Below, in pieces: positions 22,801 to 32,959 of a stretch of DNA of 64,000 nt (its first letter is position 1; the number at the start of each line of letters is the position of its first letter). The notes beneath the pieces are model-generated. The model did not search any database, was not told where the DNA came from, and saw nothing but the letters and a program-made list of their open reading frames with translations. The translations under genes were made by a program, and so were the position numbers. This stretch comes from Berberis thunbergii (taxonomy: Eukaryota > Streptophyta > Magnoliopsida > Ranunculales > Berberidaceae), in the NCBI GenBank assembly GCA_003290165.1, contig QNQO01002054.1, positions 88,135 to 152,134 of the forward strand. Direction: 5' to 3'.

Positions 22801-23274
22801 TTGCTCCCACCAGTACAGAAAAGCATCCAATAGTGATCAACATGATTGAATCAAAACATCAAATACCCACAAAGCTTTGAACATCTACTCAAGATCAACA
22901 TGATTAATTGACACAAAACTTCAAAAACAACAACTACCCATTACTCAGAGACTAAAACACATCAAAAATATCAGATTTTTACTAAGAACAAACCAAAGAT
23001 GAAACATAAAATCAAAAGTTTTGATGATTTACTGTCACTAGGTCCATGGAAATCCACATAGAACTCTTGCATGCCATCGTTGATCATCTCCACCTTGTAG
23101 TCACTCATCATCCTAATTGATTGAACAAAAAGGGTTAAAAAAAACTCAGTCTTTAAAACACTAAAAAAGACATCAAATACACACAATTAGAGAAGAAAAA
23201 GATATGGGTATTAGAGAAATTAGACTTTACAGTTTCATCAAATCCATCTCTCGGCGTTTGCTTGGAGAAGACAT
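19808..23274 (-). CDS. UBC5: Ubiquitin-conjugating enzyme E2, UBC4/5/6 (UBE2H) type
   Basis: Six exons on the minus strand: 23231-23274, 23033-23112, 22428-22542, 22249-22301, 21982-22110, 19808-19944. Joined they give 185 codons, the size of Arabidopsis UBC4/5/6. N-terminus [14 protein letters not shown]; then [36 protein letters not shown], the active-site segment [17 protein letters not shown] with catalytic Cys85, then [19 protein letters not shown], and an acidic Ser/Asp-rich tail. It transfers ubiquitin from E1 with RING E3 partners in cytosol/nucleus. Exons 1-5 have good gt/ag sites, but the exon 5/6 junction lacks them: the natural join falls at ..GTGAAAG|attgtg and ..acat|AATACTGC. 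A 2-kb intron 5 holds a MITE and an LTR scrap. The family is certain; whether the locus is expressed intact is not. Confidence 0.85.
20525..20702. mobile_element. Small MITE in E2 intron 5
   Basis: Ends TAGGCTGTGTTTGG and CCAAACAAAGCCTA form terminal inverted repeats about 178 bp apart. No clean target duplication seen. Confidence 0.55.
21483..21494 (-). promoter_or_regulatory. iMet primer-binding site remnant
   Basis: GGCTCTGATACC, i.e. GGTATCAGAGCC on the minus strand: a leftover of an LTR element inside E2 intron 5. No LTR boundary recognised. Confidence 0.4.
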
Positions 23275-24224
23275 GATTTCTCTTCTCAGTGTTTGTGCTC
23301 TCTCTTTCGGTGGTGCTGTTAGACAATAGAGAAAAGAATAGAGGAGAAAAGAGAGAAGAAGATTAGCACACAAGTTTGAGACAAGAAATGTCAGACTAAA
23401 ACACCAACCACTTAGGGATACACTGTATTCATTTCAATTTAGTTAGTCGAGGGATACACTGTATTCATCCACTTAGGTGTGCTCACTACTTTTGACATAC
23501 TCGACATATTTCCACCATTCAATTATTTAGAATCACAAGGTAGTATAAACAATGCAGGTGTGCCTCCATAACTGAATACAAAATGAGTCATCCATATATA
23601 TTAGAAGCAAAAATTTTGAAATTAGTAATTATATATGTTTAGTTTTGATTTCTAATTGTCAAAGTCCAAAGCTCTAAATATTGGCAAACAAATTGAATGA
23701 AATGTAAACATAACTTTTTGTTAAGCTACAATAATAAGAACAAAACCATGTAACTTCTCATCCGTAGCGCTATTACCATGTAATGGAGGTGTTTTTCATT
23801 GGAGATGCTCACAAAATTTAACACGGTATCACGCACATATATGTCCATAGAAATGAAGTAGAGGAAATGGAGATGGCAATTTAGCTTCAATACACACTTA
23901 AAATTACGAGAAATATATGAAACAGCTAAAGAGATGTAGAATATGTTGTAAATTTGCCTCCTTTTTTTTTATTTGTAATTATAAATTGTTTAAAATTTTA
24001 ACCCCGTTTAACATAACAACCACAATATAGTATAGATGTCCCTCAAGCATGATTGTTAGTATAGCGGTTGCCACATTAGGATGTAATGCCAAAGGTCAAA
24101 ATGCAGCAAGATGTCGTATTTCACTTAAATCAATTTATTGGCTGAAAATGTGTGAATTGCGAATATACAAGAAAAAAAATATATTAATGGAAATATGAGA
24201 ATCAACAAGACTAGACATGTAAGG
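23275..24224. other. Intergenic: E2 promoter side, no gene recognised
   Basis: The first ~80 bases right of the start codon are purine/pyrimidine-biased as in a 5' UTR. The rest is AT-rich; GGAGATGCTC near 23800 resembles one end of the MITE family at 63329. Confidence 0.4.
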
Positions 24225-24769
24225 TAGTGACTAAATACCACCACCACTTCTTTACCACAACACCCACTTTTTTTGGATCTGCTGATGGGCGCCATCACCT
24301 TATCTTCTCTCTTCACAAAAGCGACACCACTGCCATAGCCGACCACCACCATGGCCCGTCCACCGGCTTGCTTGTGGGCAAATTACCCAAACGCTTCCCA
24401 CTTGTCCATAAATTCTTGAATTTCTTGCAGTATGAGATTGAATGACACAACTTTATTTGTATTTTACTTCTTATTGGTGCTCCGCCGACCGCACTACATC
24501 TCATCTTTTCATCTTCTCATTTGTTGTTGTTCTTCTTCTTTCTTGTTGTTGTCGTCGTTCTTCTTCTTCTTTTTATTCTCGGTGGTGGTGTTTGATGGAG
24601 AGGAGAGGTGGTAGTGGTGCTTGATGGAGAAGAGAGATGACAGTTTTTTTTTAATATTGGTGGTATTCTTCAACAGGTGGTGGTGTACTTCAGAAAGGGG
24701 TAATGTCCTATAAAATGTAAGGCAATAATGATGTCATTCAACAAAATTGGCGGTGTCATTTAGTCACTA
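24225..24769. mobile_element. MITE-like element with inverted ends
   Basis: TAGTGACTAAATACCACC at the left pairs with GGCGGTGTCATTTAGTCACTA at the right (545 bp apart). Internally rich in CCACCAC/GTGGTGG. No convincing target duplication. Confidence 0.55.
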
Positions 24770-25380
24770 CAACATTCACATACTCAAGATAGAGATTTAA
24801 CCAACTCTTACAAATTTGTTGTATGGGGGGTTGAGTTCTTATAGTTATATGTTTAAATCTAAAATTTGATTATTTTTATTTGCATTATTTTTAGATAGTG
24901 ATATTTCTTATTTGTTTTATTTGTGAAGTTCTTATGGGATCTAGGGGTGGGCAAATGAGTCGAGGAACCGCGGATCCAAACCGAACCGAACCGTTTTACT
25001 CCAAACGGTTCGGTTTGAATTTATAAAAATGTGAAACGATTCGGTTCGGTTCCGGTTCCAAATTTATTTTTCAAACGGTTCGAAACGTTTCGAACCGATT
25101 ACAAATTTATATCTATCTTACATTTTATATTGGGTTTTTACTGTTCATAAACAGTAACTTGAGTCTGTTTATCCTACGTGGCAGGATTTGTATTTTGGCA
25201 AAAACTTAAAGTTAAAACCTACTCCTCGATACTTTCCTCTCACTCCCCCCCCTCTCCCCTCACTTCTTTGATGTTTTCTGATTTCAAGAGCCACAACCTC
25301 CCCCTCGAAGCTCTCTTCTTCTTCCTGGAACCTCGACTCCGCCGTCTCCTCCTTCTTCTCCGCCGAAGACAACATCCCTA

Positions 25381-25650
25381 TTGACCCTCCTCCTCCCCGC
25401 AGATCAACCCTCCTCCTCCTCCGCAGCAGATCAACCCTCCTCCTCCGCCGCAGATCAACCCTTCTCCTCCTCCGCAGCAGATCAACCCTCCTCCTCCTCC
25501 GCAGCAGATCAACCCTCCTCCTCCACCGCAGATCAACCCTCCTCCTCCTCCCAGCAGATCAACCCTCCTCCTCCCCGCAGATCAACCCTACTCCCCGCAG
25601 ATCAACCCTCCTCCTCCGCAGCAGATCAACCCTCCTCCTCCGCCTAGAAG
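25381..25650. repeat. Minisatellite, ~24-27-bp unit, about ten copies
   Basis: Units of the form CAGATCAACCCTCCTCCTCC, with variable CTC and GCAG insertions, repeat through the interval. In one plus frame it reads ADQPSSSS repeatedly, but no start, domain or splice context supports a protein. Confidence 0.9.
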
Positions 25651-25849
25651 AGGTAACCATGTTTGATTTCATTTCTTAGTGTTTTAGTGTTCTTTGCAGT
25701 TTTAAACCCTAGATTTTAGTGTTTTAGTGTTCATTTCATTCCTTAGTGTTTTAGTTTTTTTTTTTTTTTGTTGAAGTTGTGAAACCCAATTAGGGAATGG
25801 GAGATTAGTTCAAAGTCTGATCAAATAGCCATTGGGTTTTATGTTTCAG

Positions 25850-25933
25850 GTATGCGAGGTGCACGGAGATCTCGGAGAAGGCGCGTTTCGGTTCTTGGAC
25901 TGGCTTCATGAGGCTGGTTTCTCTGTTTGGCAG
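25850..25933 (+). pseudogene. Captured exon of 4-alpha-glucanotransferase (DPE1-like)
   Basis: An 84-nt exon with acceptor ..tttcag and donor gtttgt reads GAFRFLDWLHEAGFSVWQ at its 3' part, the conserved block in the plastid disproportionating enzyme (GH77) that follows the GIGDLG motif and ends at an exon edge after Trp-Gln. The rest of the enzyme is absent. Lies inside the hAT-type element. Confidence 0.75.
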
Positions 25934-26239
25934 GTTTGTCTCTAGCAAAATCTGTTGAAGTTTATAGTTCATGTTCCAATTTTGATTTTGTATTTGTGTG
26001 AAATGGATGCAATTCTTTTCATTTTGCTAAAATTTGATTGTTTGGGTTTAAAATTTTTAACTTTATGCTTTTGTGTATATGCATGAAATTTTTGCAAGTA
26101 ATTTGCTTTGGTTTTCATTGCAAGTATTTTTTTAAAAAATGAAAATGCTATGTACTTTATAGTAGTGCCAACGGCACGGGTATTACACTAGTATACCCAT
26201 ACCATACGCCATACCCAATTAAAAACCTAAGTATCTGTC

Positions 26240-26550
26240 TCTCTTTGTCGTCTCGAGAAGCTCTCTATGCGAGATCTCCCTCTCCCTCTCCTCTCCTCTC
26301 TCTGTCGAAGAAGCAGCGAGATCCGAAGAGAAGAAGCAGCGAGATCTCCCTCTCCTCTCCTCTCTCTGTCTCTGTCAAAGAGAAGAAGCAGCAGCAGCAG
26401 CAGCTCCCTCAGCGAGATCTCTCTTTGTCTCTGTCGAAGAGAAGAAGCAGAAGCAGCTCCCTCTCCTCTCTCCGTCTCTGTGTCGAGAAGCAGCAGCTCC
26501 TTCTCCTCTCTCTGTCTTTGTCTCAAGAAGAAGCAGCAGCAGCAGCATTG
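26240..26550. repeat. Compound low-complexity CTCTC / AGAAGCAGC region
   Basis: Alternating CTCCCTCTCCTCTC and GAAGAAGCAGCAG blocks. Frames on both strands are open only because of the repeat. Confidence 0.85.
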
Positions 26551-26551
26551 T

Positions 26552-28396
26552 GTCAAGTTTATTGAAAGAGGCTGTGCTATTAATGCGGCCGAAATTCGGC
26601 CAAAAGCGGTATACGGGCTGGACCGAATCGCACTGGGCTAACTCGGCCAGCTTTAATCGGAACCGTTGAAATCGGTCAAAATCGGCCAATTCAGCGCTTA
26701 ACGGGTCGATCCGACTCGCCGATTTTTCGTTGTAAAAAAAAACATCCCTAATCGATTTTCATTTGTTTGCTGCAGCTGAAGCAAACCCTAAGCGACGCCG
26801 AAAATGCATCCTCCCTTCCTTCAATCGACTTCATCTGTTCATCAAGCTCTCTTCCTTCAATCTGACGAAAAAGAAGTGAGGATCTGAAACCTCTCTTCCT
26901 CCCTTCCTTCAATCGGTTGCTGAAGAAGAGATCAATCAAGAATCAAAGTGCTGAACTTCCTTCAATCGACTTCATCAACCTCTCTTCCTTCAATCTGAAG
27001 AAAAAGAACCTCTCTTCCTCCCTTCCTTCAATCGGTTGCTGCTGAACTGAAGTGAAGACTGAAGAGATCAATCGAAGACGTCGAACTATCGAAGAGAACT
27101 ATTGCTTACTTCCCAAATCAAGTAAGCTTTCCCTCTCCTGAGTCTCCTCCCAGTCCATCTTCCCTCTCATCCCATTCGCTTCTTCTGATCTTCACTCTGC
27201 TGAAATGTTTGTAATTACAGAATTACAGGCTAATTTCTAATTTGTAATGTAATGTTTCATTGTTTTGTAATTTTGAAATTAGATACACATGATGTAAATA
27301 AATTAGACGAATTTCTGTAAATGAAGTTTTTTGTACTGTTTGTTAATTACAGAGTAACAGACAAATTTCATAGTCTAATTTTTAATTTCTTCTAGTGTTT
27401 GCTAATCAATACACATATAATTTTGCTGACGAATTATACTTGTTTCAGTTTGAGAAAAAAATTACAGATGAGAAAAAAATTGCAACGAATTATACTTGTT
27501 TCAGTTGTCTGAGAAAAAAAATTACAGAGAAAAAAATTATTAGTGTGGATCAAGTGATGAGAAAAAAATTGCAACCATATGAGGATGCTGTAGATTTTGC
27601 TATAGAAGTAGATTGATATAAATATTTTGTATTAACTAGAACTAGAAGACCAGGAGGAGGATGTTGAAGAAGATGCTGATATAGAACTAGAAGTAGACGA
27701 ATAGTTGTGACTTGTGTTGTGAAGACTGAAGATGAAAATTTGTTTTGATGAAAATATTTTGGACTAACATTTGCTTATACTACTTTTGCTATAGAAGTAG
27801 ATTGATATTTCATTTATTGATGTGAATGTGAATGATTATACACTTGCTACAACTCTTGACTTCTTGCTTTTATTGCTTGCAGTTCTGGCTGTCGGAGTTA
27901 TTTTTATGTCAGAATGCCTATGAGTTGCTGCTGTTGCTTTCGTTGTATTGGTTGTTCGTAAACAATTCTAGGTAACTATAAGTGTTCCAACCTGCAAAAT
28001 TAAATTCATTTGATTAATTAGTAAAATAATATATGACTATGAATGATTACATATTTACACTCTTTTGATTAATTATTTATTTTGTAATCTATGACTAACT
28101 ATGATTAAATTTTAAAAATATATACTTTGAAAAAAATTGTCCGCATAATTCCGCTTAGTCCCGCATAATTATGAAAAATCGTAATACGGCCCTGACCGCT
28201 TTTGACCGCATTCCGCATTAACTGCATAGGAAAGAGGCCAAAAGGTTTGTTTTTGTGTTTTGTTTTTCGATTTTGTTGAGTGGTGGTTGTGTGTTGATTG
28301 AGTTTGTGTTGGTGTTTGTAGATTAATGAAAATGTGCAAAGAGAGATTATGAACCACAGGTCATTGAAGCATCCCCATATTGTTAGATTCAAAGAG
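26552..28396 (+). pseudogene. Captured SnRK2 protein kinase pieces
   Basis: 28322-28396 is a 75-nt exon (acceptor ..ttgtag, donor gtgagt) encoding [15 protein letters not shown] and RFKE, the second exon of SnRK2 kinases with matching length and phase. At 26552-26572 lie the codons VKFIERG, which in SnRK2 proteins contain the ATP-binding Lys and come just before that exon. The 1.7 kb between them includes GC-rich transposon-like ends. Nothing downstream of the exon (activation loop, C-terminal domain) is present, so this is a fragment. Confidence 0.75.
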
Positions 28397-28737
28397 GTGA
28401 GTTTACTGTTACATTTCTTTCTTTTAGTTCTCTATTTCAATCTCAAACAATTGGAGATGCTTCTACTTGTTTGAGGTTCCTCCTCTGTTTCCTATTCTTG
28501 GAAATTGAAAAGTGAAAGAACTTAATGAGTTGTGAACTTTTTAAGAGATTTAAGTAATACCCCTTTTGAGCAAATCAAGTGTAGTTGAGCTTCAGTTCAA
28601 GCCTTCTTGTTGGTCAGGCTTTTGATAAGAGGGAGCTGCTGGGACTACAGTCATGATTTGGGCTAGTAGTCTGGCACAATTTAACCAATTTGGCTATCTA
28701 GTTCCAAGTTATTGTATATTTAGAATTTTTGCTCATA

Positions 28738-28850
28738 TGCCCTTTCAATATCATCTATGCTTCCTTGGGGTTCTGAGAAATATTGTATTGGCGCCCCTCT
28801 ACAAGGTTGTCATGCTTGATTTCTTCATGGCTGATCAGCTCTGTAGTCAG
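28738..28850 (+). pseudogene. Captured EXS-domain (PHO1/XPR1/SYG1-type) exon
   Basis: Reads [18 protein letters not shown] then a gt donor, the signature block of EXS-domain membrane proteins. Upstream the codons CPFNIIYAS fit the same family but in another frame, so one small deletion separates them. Fragment only, inside the hAT-type element. Confidence 0.7.
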
Positions 28851-29296
28851 GTAATTAAGCTCATATTCATTCAGATTCATTGCTATTTAGCTTTGCATAT
28901 GAACAACTAGAATACAAAGATACTGCCTTTTGGCTTTGCATATAAGGAAATTTTCTTTTATATACTTACCTTCAAATTGGCTAAACATATTGTTTCTGTT
29001 TTTTCTGGATTGTTGGAAGTTTAGTTTTTTGGAAAAGGGAAGGAGTGGGATTGAGATAAACGATGGTAATTTCTCATGTCATCTTTCTTTTCCTAATGAA
29101 ATTGGATTTTTTGTTTCAAGGAACCGTAGGAACCGAACCGTTGTAAACGGTTCGAGTTAGGTTCGGTTCCAACATTCAAAATAGAGGAACCGAATCGGAA
29201 CCGTTAAAATTTTAAACGGTTCGAGTTAGGTTCCTCAAAATTTGGAACCGAACCGAACCGTGCCCACCCCTAATGGGATCGGGTGGGGAAATTCTA

Positions 29297-29439
29297 AATG
29301 GCGAGGGAACCAGCGAGGGAGGAGGGCGAAGCCGTTCACCCTCCTCGAGATGCGTGAAAGTGCATATCTCAAGGCAATTTCATGCATCTCGAGGGGGTGA
29401 ACGGCTTCACCCCCTCCCTCGCTGGTTTCCTCGCCCATT
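29297..29439. repeat. Foldback hairpin, ~62-bp arms
   Basis: Left arm 29297-29359 pairs with right arm 29378-29439 with few mismatches around an 18-bp loop. Arms are GC-rich (GCGAGGGAACCAGCGAGGGA). It begins 16 bp after the target duplication of the hAT-type element. Resembles in composition the foldback at 62897-63083. Confidence 0.85.
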
Positions 29440-31140
29440 CCCTCACTGTTTAGACAAATCTGGTGTAATGCTAGTATGATTGCACCTCATTGCTTAACTT
29501 GTATCCTTACACATGACACTCGTATTAATCTCTTAGATGGTATGAGAGCTAGTTGTAATAGAGCAAATTTTTTTAATTGATCATAAAAAGTCAATAATAA
29601 TTGAATTTTTTTTCAAGAATTGACTGTAAGACCTTTCAAATGGTAGTGTTGCATTAAATCCTTAACCAACACACCAAACACATAACTTACATAATATTTA
29701 ATCTATTTTTTTTTTTTGAGAATTTAACCATCAATGTTTGGGGGCTCAATGCTTAATGCCTCTTGGGCGTATAATCAGGGTGGGCCGACCCTAGTGTGTA
29801 CTGTGATGGACTATAAATAACAATTTTGGTTAAGGTTATTTACCTTTTAACTCTCGTTAATAAAGGTGTATGTAATTCTAGTTGGGTATCACTAATTATC
29901 TAAAATCCGTCTAACCCCCATTTTGGCCTTTGACTGTTAAATCAACTGGGTTGATAGATAGAAACCATTAAATTTTTTTAAATGCCCAAAATACCTTCAC
30001 ATGCCAAGCACGTGATGGATACCAAACAGGGATTGTTAAAATAATTTGGGTGCCAAACGGTAAAATTCCAACACTTCTCAGTTTATCCAACATTACTCCA
30101 TTGTACAACTCCTATACTCCACAAACAACATTTTGAGCACATCAAAACAAGACAATAACACAGTATCCAATCACACCAAGTAAACAACAACATCAAACAA
30201 AACTAGATATAAAAATAAAATGATTTATTTAACTGACATGTGAAGAAGAAGAGTTCATGATCTTTCCTTGCCACCAGATCAGTGCATATGATCCACTTTA
30301 CTGGCAAGCTAACATGTAATAATTAGCAGATAAGCCGACTGATAAATTGGAGATTTGATATATCAGTGACTTTGACAGTCTTCAGGCTCTTTGCTTGACA
30401 TAATCTGTGTAGAAGGCTAGCTTTGCCTTCATGGATTTAAAATTTGCAGAATGAGGCATCACATTGTTTCTCAAAGTGATGATAATACAATCAGTTCTAG
30501 ATCATTCTAGATCGCAGGAACTAGAAAGTTAAAACTGATATTGATGTAACACACATTGCCTTATATTCAAGTTGTTCAACTTAGATGGAACACCAAATCG
30601 TCCACCATCTTCATTACAACGGAGCTTCCTTCTGGAAAAGTTAGCTACTGACTTATAGTATAAGACGTCAAATAACCCACAGATAGTTCTTTAAGGTTTC
30701 TATGTGCAAAATAATTTGGATTGCTTGGGAACAAAATGCTTCAGATGATTAGTGACTTGGTGGAATCATAAATGGAAATGTTATGAATGTCCTTTACTTT
30801 GCAAACAATACAAGAAATGAATAGGAAGAAGAAATAACTAAAACAAACATGACTTTCTTTGGTATTTTCAGTAACACAGTACATCTTTATGAATTGGACA
30901 CAATAAAATGAACAAGTTGCTGCTTGATATCACTTATATGATCCAAACACTGCTCACTTAAAAAAAAAAAAAAAAAACTCAAACTCAATGTTCAACACAA
31001 CAAAAAAGAACTATGAAAGGTGGGGAAACTAAGGTTTGCCCACGATGAACCAGAATCAGACAGACAGATATTGAACGATATTTCTCTCTACATGAACTCA
31101 ATTTTCTCCTCCACCAACCAAACAGTTATCCGCAGATTCT

Positions 31141-32190
31141 TCAGGGCTGGCCTTGTCTTCTCAGGCTGCAATTTTTCCTGCAGTCGACAATAGTTACTAT
31201 TGTGAGCGTGTGCACAATGTAAAGTAATACATACGCAATTAAGTATAAGAAGTTTTCTTTGCTTACCTTAGCATCATTGTAAGTTTTGTTGTGGTTGGTG
31301 TTGTTAGCAATTGTCAACTTTTCCTTGAACATTTTCCTTAGCTGCCTCAAACGCATTTTTAAACACTTTTTGTGCAATGTTATCACCAATGTTGATGCCA
31401 TTGTTGTCTATTTCATCTGCAACTGTCCCACTTATCTTTGAACCGCTTTTCAAAATTGTGGTAATACTGTTGCCTTCTTTATTGTCATCCAAAACCTTGA
31501 ATGCCAACTTCGTAATTGGCATTGGTTTCTTGCTGGATGATTTCAGGGGTGTCACCTTACTTCGAAATCCAGAATCCAATGTACTTACTCAGTTGGGGGT
31601 AACACACAGGAGCTAAAGAATAGATTTCCTCAACCAGACCCACATGAAGGAAATGCAGTTCTCGAATGCCATTTGCTCCTTCAATTGTTTTATCATTATC
31701 TTCTTCATCAGAAAATTCAGCGTCATAGCTTTCTCCCATCTCGGGAGCCTCAGAATTGAGATGTTCAGTTGCAACCGGACAGAGGTCACCAACTTCAAGC
31801 TTCGAACCTCAGAAAAACTCTCATTTGTCACTAGAAGGTAGGACCATATCATGGTATGCAACTGGGCCAAACTTCTCCATGACCATTGTTTGATTCTCTA
31901 GAGGTTCATCAATGACAGCCTTTTCGGCTTCCAAGTGCATTACTGTAACATCTTTCACTTGATGAGTCAACAACTAATAACTTAGCATTTTCAAACAATT
32001 CGCCATCAAGGGCTGCATCAAGATTGCATATTATAGATGTTTGGCTTTTAGTACCTTCCTGAATGGAATCATTCATGCATACAAAATTCTCTACTTTAGG
32101 CAAAACCTCACTAGGCTCATCGAAGAACTCACACTCTTCAACAGATTCTGACACCAAGACCTTAGCATTCTTGCATGCATTATCGTTAGT
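31141..32190 (-). pseudogene. Unrecognised gene piece inside the Mutator-like element
   Basis: Coding-like minus-strand sequence in shifting frames: ESVEECEFFDEPSEVLPKVE (32157 downwards), EAEKAVIDEPLENQTMVMEK, MGESYDAEFSDEEDNDKTIE, then VTPLKSSSKKPMPITKLAFK and a tail to 31304. The texture is that of an acidic plant protein of unknown function, but at least two frameshifts and stops separate the blocks. Donor-like gt at about 31285 and a further coding-like block at 31140-31190 suggest intron structure was carried along. I cannot name the parent gene. Confidence 0.45.
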
Positions 32191-32213
32191 TGTACTTGCA
32201 TCACCATTATAGT

Positions 32214-32397
32214 CACTGGGTCTATAATAGAGAAGCGCGGGTCAAAAACAAAAGAAATCATAGAAGAAGGAAGTGTTGGAATTTTACATTTTGGTACTCA
32301 AAAAGAAATCACTGGGTCTATAATAGAGAAGCGCGGGTCAAAAACAAAAGAAATCATAGAAGAAGGAAGTGTTGGAATTTTACATTTTGGTACTCAA
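32214..32397. repeat. Two tandem copies of a 96-bp unit
   Basis: CACTGGGTCTATAATAGAGA begins at 32214 and 32310 and the copies are almost identical, so the duplication is recent. The unit includes the inner edge of the right inverted end of the Mutator-like element. Confidence 0.9.
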
Positions 32398-32959
32398 ATT
32401 ATTTAGCAATTCTTATTTGGTATCCATTACATGCTTGGCACGTGAGGATATTTTAGGTATTTTAAAAAAATTAATAGTTGCTACTAGTCAATCCAATTGA
32501 CTTAACAATCAACAGCCAAAATGAGGTTAAACGAAATTTAGATAATTAGTGTCACTCAACTAGGATTCGACCTAAAACTAATTGGGCTAAAAGGTAAATA
32601 ACCCTTTTAGTTATCTTATCAAATCACCTGTCTACTATTTTTCCCTCTCTCTCCTTCCCACCTTGCCCCTGCCTGCGCTCTTTGAACCAGAGACCATTTC
32701 TCTGACTAGAATACACCGCAAGTGCAGGTTTCCACAGCTCTCCTCTTCAGGTTTACAACTTTTTCTGTCTTTCATGAAATTGAACTGATTTTTTTTACTC
32801 CAATCACTTCATACTAGTATGGGCTTTTGAAGAAATCTTCCCCCGAACCCAAAACCCTAATAAAGTTTCCACCTTTACTATCTCTACTGCTTTTCACCGC
32901 ATCACTTTGATATATGCTTCATAATGGGGTTCTTTTGGTTTGCATTGTAGTGTTGGATT

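Larger units (their letters stand above)
24942..29272. mobile_element. hAT-type element carrying pieces of three host genes (Pack-hAT)
   Basis: Left end TAGGGGTGGGCAAATGAG; right end, read inward, TAGGGGTGGGCACGGTTCGG; perfect 8-bp target duplication ATGGGATC at 24934-24941 and 29273-29280. Subterminal regions carry repeated AACCGAACCG / CGGTTCGG motifs. The 4,331-bp body has no transposase that I recognise but holds, all on the plus strand, an exon of plastid 4-alpha-glucanotransferase (25850-25933), pieces of an SnRK2 kinase (26552-26572, 28322-28396) and an EXS-domain exon (28738-28850), each next to intron-like sequence. A GC-rich stretch (GCGGCCGAAATTCGG near 26585) and another near 28140-28210 suggest a further element nested inside. 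Confidence 0.8.
29833..32604. mobile_element. Mutator-like element with ~240-bp inverted ends (Pack-MULE type)
   Basis: Left end 29833-30077 and right end about 32366-32604 are inverted copies (starting aGGTTATTTACCTTTTA; shared blocks include CACTAATTATCTAAA and TGCCAAGCA). Flanks TTTTGGTTA (29824-29832) and TTTTAGTTA (32605-32613) are a 9-bp target duplication with one mismatch, as expected for Mutator elements. No MURA transposase; the interior holds a minus-strand gene piece at 31141-32190. The right end lies about 350 bp upstream of the PPR start codon. Confidence 0.85.

Noticed and set aside
25381..25647. Ser/Pro-rich protein from the minisatellite
   Set aside because: The open frame is a by-product of a repeat whose unit length is close to a multiple of three.
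26227..26689. Several open frames on both strands, Ser/Arg-rich
   Set aside because: Low-complexity CTCTC/GCAGCAG sequence open in many frames; no domain.
32190..32456. 88-codon plus-strand frame with a repeated block
   Set aside because: It is the 96-bp tandem duplication and inverted end of the Mutator-like element.
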